From Lolium rigidum (taxonomy: Eukaryota > Streptophyta > Magnoliopsida > Poales > Poaceae): a DNA stretch of 64,000 nucleotides. A model generated the notes under the pieces. That model worked only from the letters and a program-made list of their open reading frames with translations. It ran no database searches and was not told the origin of the DNA. Location: NCBI RefSeq assembly GCF_022539505.1, contig NC_061510.1, forward strand, positions 395,108,249 to 395,172,248, written 5' to 3'. This document shows, one piece after another, positions 46,108 through 56,628 of this stretch; the first letter of the stretch is position 1, and the number at the start of each line of letters is the position of its first letter. The translations under genes were made by a program, and so were the position numbers.

Positions 46108-47612
46108 GACAGAGGGTAGGATCGGAAGAGTCAACCAGAAGCTACAAGGTGATATGAAGGAGCCAAACATGGTGAGGCTTTTTGGCTATGAAATTTCAAC
46201 GCTAATCTTGGTCAAACCTTCCTTTATTTCTTAACTGTTTCCACCTAGATTTAATTGTTTCAGTAAGACATTGTATGGTTAACCTTGATCTAGTTTTAAC
46301 ATAAAACTTATTGGCTGAGATATGTACTGTCTCCGTCCCACCGAAAATGTCTCAACTTTGTCAAAAATGCATTCTATAAACATCTCAACCATTAGGGAAA
46401 ACTCCACCGGAGGCTCAAGATGAGTCGCATTGATGTAAAAAAAATGTCAAAAGTGTGATAACACCGTGAAATTAGACGTGTGTGTGTGCATTGAGTTACC
46501 CCTACGAGTTCACCATCACAAGTATGAGTACTAATAGGGGAATTTTTATGGGGACTTGAAATCTCCACTAGGTCTATCCTCAAGCCCTCCAAAGTACCCC
46601 CACCCCCCATGTTCTAAAGAAATGACTTGAAGAACATTGTACGGAACTCGAATAGTTGATTGTGTATGCACGGGACTTACAATTGTACAACACGAGGACT
46701 CCCAACATAATTGGAAGGCGGCCACCGACATATTCAAGATTATATGTAAAGGACTCAAGGACCTCGAGAAGACAAAATAAATTCATATCTGCAAATTTGC
46801 ATGTTGTTGCTATCATCATGTTCATCAACAGACAAGATCGGTGTAGGAAATTCCTTCTTTTTTCGGACACCAAAGAACCTCGTCGATTTCATCCTCTGAG
46901 CTCTTTTAGTTACTATTGTAATCCCATTATCCACAAATAACATAGCCCAAAAAAGAGTAGGTCTTTTACCTGCGCAAGGGGGTGAACCTACGTAAATCGA
47001 GTCCTCTGTAGCATATGATGATTTTGGTATATCCACAACCAAACAGGTCACACATCGCATGGAAACACTCGCGAGGTTGAGATTTCCTCAGTTTTATCCC
47101 TCAGCAAAACATGACGCTGAAACATTTAGGTTGGATACGAAAATAATATCTATAGATACATGTTAGGTGTCCTTTGCTAGGGTGCATCGCCTCTCAATGA
47201 TCTTTTCTAGGATATGATAGACACTTAGAGATAACTATCCCAATGCAAATATCTTGCATATTCTTGATATTTCTTATTGCAAGAGCACTCTTATTATCAA
47301 ATATAGTTCTAATTTGGGTGGTATTGTTTATAGATATCATATCTCAGGTAAGATACGTCTAAACTATATCTCTTCATTAATTTTTTGCCTTGTAGAAAAA
47401 AAAACCGATGTGGCGGCTAAAAGACGGAGCCACGATGGAGCGTTGGGAGCGGGCAAATTATGTAAGGGGAGATCATTCCATACTCGTAACTCATAGTTAA
47501 TTAAATTTTTGTACAAAGTTAGTTATAATATTGATGGTTGAATTGTTGAACTCTTTAGGATGATAGTGGGACGTCATTTTACAACCCAAAGAGAGAAGGT
47601 GTTACAAATGAG
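46108..47612 (+). other. Possible upstream exons of the lectin-kinase gene
   Basis: Three short stretches have good splice signals and phase-compatible ends: 46108-46171 (after TTGCAG, before GTGAGG), 47396-47461 (after TTGTAG, before GTAAGG) and 47559-47612 (after TTTAG, before GTAAAC). Translated together they give KEPNM, then PMWRLKDGATMERWERANY, then DDSGTSFYNPKREGVTNE, and the last ends in phase 0, exactly as needed to join the jacalin exon at 51908 ([10 protein letters not shown]). I find no family match, and the intron before 51908 would hold the LINE, so these are tentative. Between them lies a Stowaway-like fragment at 46325-46380. Confidence 0.3.
46325..46380. mobile_element. Stowaway-like end fragment
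   Basis: TACTGTCTCCGTCCCACCGA followed by AATGTCTCAACTTTGTC resembles the start of a Stowaway family; the other end was not found. Confidence 0.4.
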
Positions 47613-48799
47613 GTAAACAAGGTGATCTTATAAGGAACGTAATTTCATCATTGATCTCTCATCGCAACTATCTATGTTGATATTATTTTTCTTTGCCACT
47701 GTTTTAATATCCAATGCACATTGAAATTAACATATCAAGTAATTCTTCATATTTTTTGAAAATAGAGCTTTACTAACTCAAATTTCGCATCACGGTGATA
47801 CAAGTGAAAATGGTTCACACTCGTCCTCTTCATAGCAAGATGTACACATCCCAAATAACACAAAGTATATAAGTAAACTTGCATGGTTCTGCAAAAGGAA
47901 GGCAACCAAAAGTGCTGGAGAATTGATCCAAAGACTAAACTAACACCCATGTGAGGTAAAAACCACCTTGACTAGTGTCTCGAGTTGGATATGTGTCGTT
48001 GCAGAAATCTCCTTATGTTGTATGCACTTAAGCATAGAAAAAATATGAAGCCAATGTGCACATAAGTGTATAACCCCTAGCGGAGAAGTAACCTTCTATT
48101 TCTCAGAACCTATTTCACTCCTACAAAGCCAAAGAGCCCAACACAAGGTCACTTTTCCCTGAGAATATGAGAACTAGGATTTTTTATGAATGTACATTAG
48201 CCGGCTATCAAATATGTTTAAGAGACTAAGGTCGGTACAAATTATAAGCCGCATGTACAATCGACGACACTTCACAAGCAAACTTGAACTTACAAAGTGA
48301 TGTTTAGTTCATTCATCACCATGGCAAGAGACACGGTTTTTTGCTTCCTTGCTAATTATGCTTCGCAAGGTTACCCTTAGTCAAGATCACTCCTCTCCAA
48401 TGGTGTCAAATAAAGATCTTATTTAAAAGGATACTCTTAACTTCCACCATATTTTGTTATTTGATGGGGATTTGGTATGAATTCAGCCTTGATAAAGTGA
48501 ATTTACAATGATTTTCTATTTAGTTCTAGGTTCTGATAGAGTGTTCCCCACTCCTAATCTTGGCAACATCATGTCTCTCCTTCGGGAAATATATAGTGGA
48601 TATGGTTCCAAGACTTCTGCGATTAATTTTTTCATATTTATGTCGTACAATGCAAAAAAAAACAGAGTAATGCCCTTGTAATGGCACATTACAAATCCAA
48701 TTGTCTTCCAAAAATCTTACTTGAGATTTGTCCTGGATGGAGAATGTTCCAAACCAGAAAAGTTGTTGCTTTCTAAGACCGACTGAGAAGTGAGAAGCA
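47613..48799. other. Intergenic or intronic stretch
   Basis: No gene recognised. Short minus-strand ORFs (47747-47950, 48526-48711) have no supporting motifs. Confidence 0.35.
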
Positions 48800-50660
48800 C
48801 AAAAAAATCAATAAAGACGCATTATTACTCAAAAAAAATTAAGCATTACCCCTAGCCTCTACATAACTAGGATGCACACTGCCGTCCGAGAACAGTTTAA
48901 CCAAACTAGGTACGAGGAGCTGCAATCCTAAGACTATGCAGACACCCATGTTGGGTAATAAACTCCTTCGTTGTATTCTCCAACCGCGTAGAGACCTCCG
49001 TAAACAGGTTGCGGTCCTCCAGGCGTTGAAGCAACGACCATGAACGGAGCAAAGCCGTATATCAGTAGATGACCTACATAAGAGAAAAATTATTATCATT
49101 AAAAACCTTGCCATGCCTACATAGCCAAAGCGACCATATAACAGCAATCGCTCCCACCCTGATAAGTATCTTAAACCTAGAGTCCACTCAATTTAGCCAA
49201 CTACCAAAAATATTTTCAATGTTTCGTGAAGGGTATAAGGAAGAACCTATCTGAATGATTAACCATATAGACCTAGTGAACTGGCAAAAAGGAGTTTCAT
49301 TGTCTCCTCTTTGAAACATAAAACACATTTTGTACAACCATGTCAATTGCCTTTTGCAAGATTATCTTTCGTAAAAATAACACCACGATGAAGGTACCAT
49401 GCAAAAAACCTTAGTTTTCAGTTGTATCTTCATCTTCCAAATTAATTTATTATTTACTACCGGCTAAATGGGTTCGATTAAAGCTTTATACATGGATCCT
49501 ACCGAGAATACACCATTCTTGTTAAGTCCCCGGCAAAATACATCACCGTGTAACAACAGAAGCACAAAAATTAGACTAGAATTGATATAGTGATTTAGAG
49601 CCAATTTACTTATTATGTACGTAGGAGATCTTACCAGTCACCATCCTTAATAAAAAGCTTAGATACCATTAACTAAACAGCCTAATGTTCTTTACTTCAA
49701 GATCATGGATCTCTAAGCAACCTTGATCTTTCAAACGAAAAATAACATTGTATTTGGTGAGTTGGCATATCCTTTCTCACTATCACTTTACCAGGAAATT
49801 ATAGACCTAACGTAAGTACACACTATAGAACACCTTTCACCACTAGGAACAAAGACATCATGTGCAAGAACATGTTGCTAAGCACATGGTTGATTAGGAC
49901 CAATCATCATACATAGGACAAATATTTTCCTTTTTCCAATTCTAATCCTATTTATAATCTTTCTCTGCATGTTTCCATTCCGCATTGGTAAGTTAGCAAA
50001 AATTAATGGAAATACCAAAAATAAATGTGTAGGAAACCGATGACAATAAAACTGGAAATTTTGGTACAAGGGTCTAGCTTCCTAAGCTTCACTGAAGCAG
50101 AATAATTCGTTTTGTGAAATTTGATCTTCATGCTAGAGAGCTGTTCAAAAGAGTGTAGCACCATTTCAAGATTCTTAGCCTTTACTGGATTGTGGCCCAT
50201 AAAAAAGCCATGACATGTAGAAGGATAAACCATCATGATGAGGAACCACCCCTTTGATCTGATCAATTGTGTTTGCTCGCTCAACGAGGATCTTCAGCAT
50301 ATCCACTACAATATTATAGTACTTCAGATAGTGCAGAAGTGGATCTTCTTGGCGCATGCCCTTCTTTGCCTAGAAATAATGACAAACATCATAGTTGACT
50401 GTTAATGGCCACACTAACTCCATAGAAGAATATTTCAACCAATCTACCACACTTATAGGACTGAAAAGTTCCATTCTTAGCGTTTACTTGAGAAATGTCC
50501 ATTTGACCTTATCATAAGTCTTTTGAAGATAACACCGCTTATCTTCTGTGAATTTCATTAATAGTCTCATGAAGGACAACTACCACATCTAAGATATTTC
50601 TACCTTGCATGAAAATTGTATAGGTTTGACAAACCGCATGTGTGCTATCACATTTAACTG
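48800..50660 (-). mobile_element. Truncated, decayed LINE retrotransposon
   Basis: Minus strand, 5' to 3' from right to left: reverse-transcriptase remnants (QGRNILDVVVVLHETINE near 50580; RQEDPLLHYLKYYNIVVDML near 50300; KAKNLEMVLHSFEQLSSMKI near 50130), then a zinc-binding RT segment (NKNGVFSVGSMYKALI near 49520; VFAWYLHRGVIFTKDNLAKG near 49390), then RFKILIRVGAIAVIWSLWLC near 49130 and an A-rich tail near 48800-48840. Every domain carries stops and frame changes. It is 5'-truncated near 50660. This is the usual layout of grass L1-like elements. Confidence 0.82.
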
Positions 50661-50704
50661 ATTATTTCAGACGTTATCCATTGCATAGCCAACTAGAAAA
50701 AATC

Positions 50705-50775
50705 AAACATGGAATATACTACTCACTCTGATCCATAATAAGTGTCGGGGATTTAGTTCAAATTTGAGAAAATTT
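50705..50775. repeat. 71-bp tandem duplication next to a MITE
   Basis: AAACATGGAATATACTACTC plus the first half of the adjacent Stowaway element occurs at 50705 and again at 50776. Confidence 0.75.
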
Positions 50776-50790
50776 AAACATGGAATATAC

Positions 50791-50902
50791 TACTCCCTCA
50801 TCCATAATAAGTGTCGGGGCTTTAGTTCAAATTTGCTCAAATTTGAACTAAACGGCAAATTTGAACTAAACCCCCGTCACTTATTATGGATCGGAGGGAG
50901 TA
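50791..50902. mobile_element. Stowaway-type MITE
   Basis: It runs from TACTCCCTCATCCATAATAA to TTATTATGGATCGGAGGGAG with TA at both borders. The arms pair almost throughout (TTTAGTTCAAATTTG / CAAATTTGAACTAAA). Confidence 0.85.
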
Positions 50903-51907
50903 ATTAATTTCATAACTTTAGGTTGAATGCTTAAACTTGGAGTATCATTAGTCAGTGCATAACATGATTAATTTTTTTGTTTTGAACTACTCCTTGAAAA
51001 TGAGGCAAACGGTGTGTCCATCTCTTGATTAAAAAGGTTACTGAAAAATGAAATTCATAACAGCAACATGCTCAAATAACTTTGGCTAACAAGCCACGAT
51101 AGCAAAAGCAAACTTAAACGCTTCTGCATGCGTCACTATACTCAGCTTTCGTGTCCAGAACCGAGGTTCAACATGATCACATGACCCACTGCGCAGAGGT
51201 CGTTGAGTCAATGCAGGCGGTCAGGTACATGAGGTAGACGAGGTCGAGGCGGAGGCGACCTTCCGCCGGAAGGCTGCCGTAAGCAGCAGGTGCAGGTGGT
51301 GGCGTCTCATAAGGTTGGTACGAAGAATACAAAGACCAAGATAGAGAGTGAGAGAGAGAGAGAGTCGGAAGGAGATGTGTTGTACATGTAGGGGAAGATG
51401 CACAAGGGCAAGGTTGTGGAAAAATGTTTTACATGAACCTCGGAACACCGATGACCACTGAATAAAGCCAGGACAAGGGAGTTGTTCTGCAATCTCCGGT
51501 TGGTAAGGGTTTTTCTCCACAGTAAAGCGGTCAGTCGAACGGGAATAGAGTGTGCACTACATGTCTACATGGACGATGATGTGGGACTTGAAAGAAATAG
51601 GTCATACAGAAAAAGAACTTAGAGTTAATTAAGGGGCAAAATGAGGTAGGTATAGAAAATGCCCCCATACTAATTACTTCTACATTGTACTGAAAAAACG
51701 CCCCCTTACAAAAAAAATTACAGTAGGGAGGAAGATTTTTCAGTGTACTGAAAGAGGGAAATTTCTGATCTACGGCGCCATTTACTATGCGGCTACCACT
51801 GTACCGAATACCTGCCTACAGCCGATTGCTACAACGTTTTAACTTTTGTATTAAAATTTTAGTTTTATTTCTCCTTCTTATGTTTCCACTGGTATTTTTT
51901 TTCGTAG
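50903..51907 (+). other. Region upstream of the first jacalin exon
   Basis: It includes a (GA)n microsatellite at about 51344-51365. No coding sequence is recognised; a pyrimidine tract with TTTCGTAG (51900-51907) forms the acceptor for the exon at 51908. Confidence 0.45.
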
Positions 51908-54900
51908 GCAATTATGAAGGTTGGGCCATGGGGTGGACAGAAAAGCAGGCCTAGTTACATCAAGGTGGAACCACAACATCTGAATAGCATCACAATCCGT
52001 AGTGGAGAGGTCATATATTCCTTTGCGTTTTCGTACAGTGACCACGGTGGAAAGCAGCACCATGAAGGTCCATGGGGAGCTTGCGAGGGATTCACTTACG
52101 GGAGCTTTGACACGGTGAGTGTGTAGAGATAACTCAAGATGTGATTTCAAGAAAGAAGGCACGCGTATGTCTGTATATAGCTAGGCTGATAATCATTTTT
52201 CACCCCTGGTAGATTCAGCTAGGACCCTCGGAGTTTCTGACTGAAGTTTCTGGAACAGTTGGTTTCTCTACCAAATATTCTTCTGACGTTGTAACGTCTA
52301 TTATGTTTGTCACCACTGCTCGTCGGTATGGACCTTTTGGAGGAGGAGGTGGAACTCCTTTCCACAGTCCAGTGATGAGCAATGGCTGCATCATTGGCTT
52401 TTTCGCCCATGTCGATAGGGTAGTTGATGCAATTGGTCTATATATGATCCCAGAGAGGGAACCAATTAAGGAACAGGTGCCAACTAATTTACTTGCAAAA
52501 AAATATTTGTTTTAGTTTCTTTTGAGATTATCAATCTGAAATTGTTTAGTTAACTGGATTACACTCAGGATTCGATTACAAAAATTGGGCCATGGGGAGG
52601 TTATTCAGGGAAGCCTAATGATGTGGATGTGTTGCCCCGACGTCTGATAAGTGTGGTGCTTCATAGTGGTAATGTAATCAACTCACTTATGTTTACATAC
52701 AGTGATTACGATGAACAGCACCACACTGTTGGTCCATGGGGGGCGAGTGAGCCTCTGGACGGGAGCTTTCATGAGGTGCGTATAGGTCTTACTTGTAACT
52801 TGTTACCGCGCTTTGCTGATTCGCAGAAAAGCACTTTTCTGTGGATTTAAGATACAATTGTATTCTCTTCTACTGATATGCATATGTGTGAATTTATTCT
52901 TCCACTTTATATTTCTAAAGGGCGATCCTTCTCTTCTGAAGTCGGCTTGGTACAGTACTGAATATGAAATATTGACTCTTTTTGTTAACTAGCACAGTGG
53001 TGGCAGACCTGTCTGTACGAAGGCACGGTAGTTTTGTTTTCGAAGGCACAGTAGTTGGCTCATACCTCATAGTATACTGCGCTCAAAAAGAAAGGCTAAT
53101 AGTATACTGAGCCGTTTGTCATCGATTATTTGAGTTGAATCATACACCAACACTTTAATTTTGATGCTGCATTGATGTTCAACTCTAGAGTAAACAAAGT
53201 TTATCTCGAGAAAACTGAGCATAAATTAAATGTGCCCCGTCCATTTTCCTTCCGTCAATCCAGTTATCCATTACTATCACTTTGTAAATTCGCAAGAAAA
53301 AAATACTATCACTTTGTACAAATAGCTAGGGTGATAATCAATTTTCTTCACATGCAGATTATTCTTGGGAGGTCAGATTTTTTGATTGAAGTTTCTGGAA
53401 CAATTGGTGGGAACTCGGAATATTCAGATGTTATAACATCACTTTTCTTTCTCACCAATACCGATAGCTATGGACCATATGGAAATGGAGGGGGGACTCA
53501 TTTTCGCAGCCCTCTGCAGAGCAATGGTAGTATTGTTGGCTTCTTTGTCAATGCTGGAGACGTGATTGACGCAATTGGTGTCTATTTTAGTCCTGAGAGG
53601 GAGACAATCAAAAAAGAGGTACATATTTATATCCCGAATTATGTATGTCATCCATCCAGCCTTAATGCCTTATAGAAATGAGAGACAGGTGTATAGAGAA
53701 TTGCAATTTGTGATGAAGTGGAGAATTAAGGGTACAGATTTCTCCGTTTTAACGGTGATCTTTCCCGCTTTGATGGTAGAACACAGATGATACCTTTCCT
53801 GTTTCCTATGTAGGTGGAAGGAAGTTCTAGAATTTCAGATGCTTCAAGGAAAAGGTAAGACGGGCTCCGATGCAAGCGCACTCTAATACCAGGAATAGCT
53901 GATAGAAATCACATTGCTTCTCTTACTTGTACGATTTTATCAATGCTCTCCTGACAATTCGTTCTTGAATCATACTTTTTTCCATGAGTATACATCCAGG
54001 AGTATGATTCAAGAACGAATTCGTTCTTCTCTTAGTTGACGGAATTGCTATCCAGGAGTAATTCACATGACATATTTTTCTTTTTCGATAAAGGATGCTT
54101 TATTACTTTTGGAAACAATTACATCCAGCCTCTGCATAACCAGAATGCACACAGCCGTTCAAGTGTCTGGATTCAAAGTATAGAAATAACTAGGCGAAAT
54201 ACATATCGGAGCGATGAATCATATAACGCCTAAGATGAGGGTGACGCTGCAATCCATAGACTATGCTGCCACCCATGTAGGGAAAAAGTATCCCTCGCCG
54301 TAGCCTCCAACCGTGTACAGACCTCCCAATGAATTTATGCAGCAGCATGTATACCAGATCCCAGATCTTCCTATATTTCCAGTACTGGTCTTATGATCCT
54401 TAAAATTCTGGTGTCTTTCAACTTCTTCGATGCTGAGTCGTAGAAATTTGCAACTGAGCTACCTCTCGATAGTGTTCATTTGTTGTCTTAGTAATAATAC
54501 AACTAGTGCTATCAGCAAAATATTGTTTGGATTGACAAACAAAAATTGGTTCTCGGAGAATATGCTGAAGACCATTTTAATTTGAGTTTGCTGTTACGTT
54601 GTCAAGCTTCAGTGAATAAACTAATCTTAAGATATATCAACTAAGGCTGGTGCCAATGCAACGCTCCACTATAGTCTCGCCACGTCAGCTTTTTCCTCAC
54701 TCTCACCCCACTCTCACCCCACCTTGCCAATGCATGGGCTATAGTGAGAGCTCTCACTTCTCTCTTCTCCACATCAGCTTTTCTCTCTCCTCAACATTAG
54801 CTTTTCTTTTTCAGATTACAACATTAAAAATAATGCAAGGAAATTATTTTATTGAACTAAAAATAGGGGGATGAAATTTTAGGGTTTTTTGAAGTACCAA

Positions 54901-56409
54901 CGGCTACCCCAACGGCTAGCTGAGGTGGATGAATCAGATCGCGCAACCTCAGCTACTACCGCCCCTCTCTCGCCCGCCTAACGCCCCCTCTCGCCCGCCT
55001 AACGCCCCGCTCCCGCCCGCCTAGCGCCCGCTCTCGCCCCCGCTCTCGCCCGCCCGTCTCTCGCCCCGCCCCGCCACCGCGCCGCCCCGCTCTCGCCCCC
55101 CCTCTCGCCCCCCTATCGCCCCCAGCGCGGGCGGCAGCGGGCGGTACCGCCCGGCGCCAGCCGCACCGCCCCGCCCTCCCGTCCCGCCCCTCTCCCGCCC
55201 CTCTCTCGCCCCACCACGGGCGGTACCGCCCGCGCTACCGCCTCCATTGGCACCAGCCTAAGGAGTGAAGCAAATCGCTGTGCTTACCATATATCAATGA
55301 ACATTTCGTGTTTAGGAGGTAATTTATTTCTCTGTGTTTTGATAATGGGCATTGTGTAATCAGGGTGGACATAAAAGCTGCATTCGATTTTTTAGAGCAT
55401 ATAATAGTTGACGGAACTGCGGAGCCGATGAATCTGCCGTTAGCACTTTTACAACACATTACTGATGATTTCGCTGATAAGCAACAAATTGGCCGTGGTG
55501 GATTTGGAGTCGTTTACAAGGTAAGCTTATGTTCTACAATCCCTGATTGTAAAAGCTTTCACAATGCAGAGCAGAATTTGGTCTAAAGTTCTTGGATGTG
55601 CTAACCAGAAAAGTTAAACAGGGAGATCTTCAAAACGGGAGTGTTGCTATTAAAAGGCTTTTAAACAGCCATACAATTGAAGAGGAGCCGTTTTATCGCG
55701 AGGCTACTTCCCTAATTTGTGTAAAGCACCCAAATATAGTGCGGCTTCTAGGCTACTGTGCTAATACTGAGAAGATAGCAATGACACATCCGGAATCAGG
55801 GGAGCTTATTTTTGCCGAGATAAGGGAAAGATTACTGTGTTTTGAATATGTCAAAAATGGAAGCCTCGACCAATATCTTACAGGTATGAGAATGCATGTG
55901 GTATGATGGTCTTTTCGTTATTTTTGCCGTTAATCTTTTCCTTTCTTACATTTTCTCTTGTAGATGAACTATGGGGACTTGAATGGCATACGCGGTACCA
56001 ACTAATTAGAGGAATTTGCAGCGGACTGTTTTACCTTCACAGGGAAAAGCGTATGGTTCACAGGGATATGAAACCTGCAAATATATTAATTGATGATCTT
56101 ATGATACCAAAGATTACAGATTTTGGTATATCAAAACTCCTTGATGGAACGCACGCTATCACTAGTAATCTCACTGGGACACTGTAAGCTTGCATACGGA
56201 GAACCCAAATATCTATATCAGGTTTACCTCGTTTCCTTGATGCAGTTCCACAAATAGTGTAACTATACATCGCGATTTCACGCAGTGGATACTGGGCTCC
56301 GGAAACCAGAGATGATGGTGTGGTATCATTCAAGTCAGATATCTACAGCTTGGGTGTCATAATTATCGAGCTCGTGACCGGATGCAGGAAAGACCCTGAT
56401 ATTGAACAG
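51908..56409 (+). CDS. Two-domain jacalin lectin fused to a protein kinase; 3' end not found
   Basis: Nine exons: 51908-52114, 52213-52476, 52569-52775, 53358-53618, 53814-53854, 55364-55520, 55622-55883, 55964-56183, 56286-56409. All introns are GT-AG and every junction keeps frame, giving 579 codons from ATG 51914 (an upstream start is possible). Residues 1-155 and 156-311 are two jacalin-related lectin domains ([52 protein letters not shown]), which usually bind mannose-type glycans. A linker of about 45 residues leads to a Ser/Thr kinase like the cereal receptor-like kinases: [10 protein letters not shown] (367-377), Lys388 in VAIK, HRD at 497-499, DFG at 517-519 and APE at 542-544, all intact. 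No signal peptide or membrane helix is seen, suggesting a soluble kinase. It stops within kinase subdomain IX ([14 protein letters not shown]) at a donor site; the last exons are missing or beyond 64000. Confidence 0.88.
53957..54020. repeat. Perfect 20-bp inverted repeat in intron 5
   Basis: Arms at 53957-53976 and 54001-54020 are exact complements with a 24-bp loop, between the linker exon (53814-53854) and the first kinase exon. Confidence 0.85.
54078..54370 (-). mobile_element. LINE 3'-end fragment in an intron of the lectin-kinase gene
   Basis: On the minus strand it ends GGCTGGATGTAATTG, ATAAAGCATCC and an A-rich tail. It aligns with the 3' end of the LINE at 48800-49060 (CATGGGTG, TTATGCAGAGGCTGG-type words). 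It is a 5'-truncated insertion of the same or a related family. Confidence 0.65.
54645..55258. mobile_element. C-rich MITE with TAA target duplication
   Basis: It begins GGCTGGTGCCAATG and ends CATTGGCACCAGCC, a perfect 14-bp inverted repeat, flanked by TAA at 54642-54644 and 55259-55261. TAA/TTA duplications are typical of PIF/Harbinger. The inner half (about 54955-55250) is extremely C-rich on this strand (CTCTCGCCCGCC-type runs), so the complement is G-rich. It lies in the intron before the first kinase exon. Confidence 0.85.
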
Positions 56410-56628
56410 GTAACAATTATTTAACTGATCACAGATTCGCAGTTTAAGCTTGTCAAAGGTATTTTCTTTTCAAGTAGTAGTACTTTTCCTGCAATCTCAT
56501 GAAACTAGATGGTTATGGATGTAGCTATAGATATATGAACATGGATTTGCTACGTGGATGGTAGCCACGCATGCATCTACAGGTGTTGGATATTGTTCCG
56601 TGATCTGTGCTTATATTTACATCTGTTA

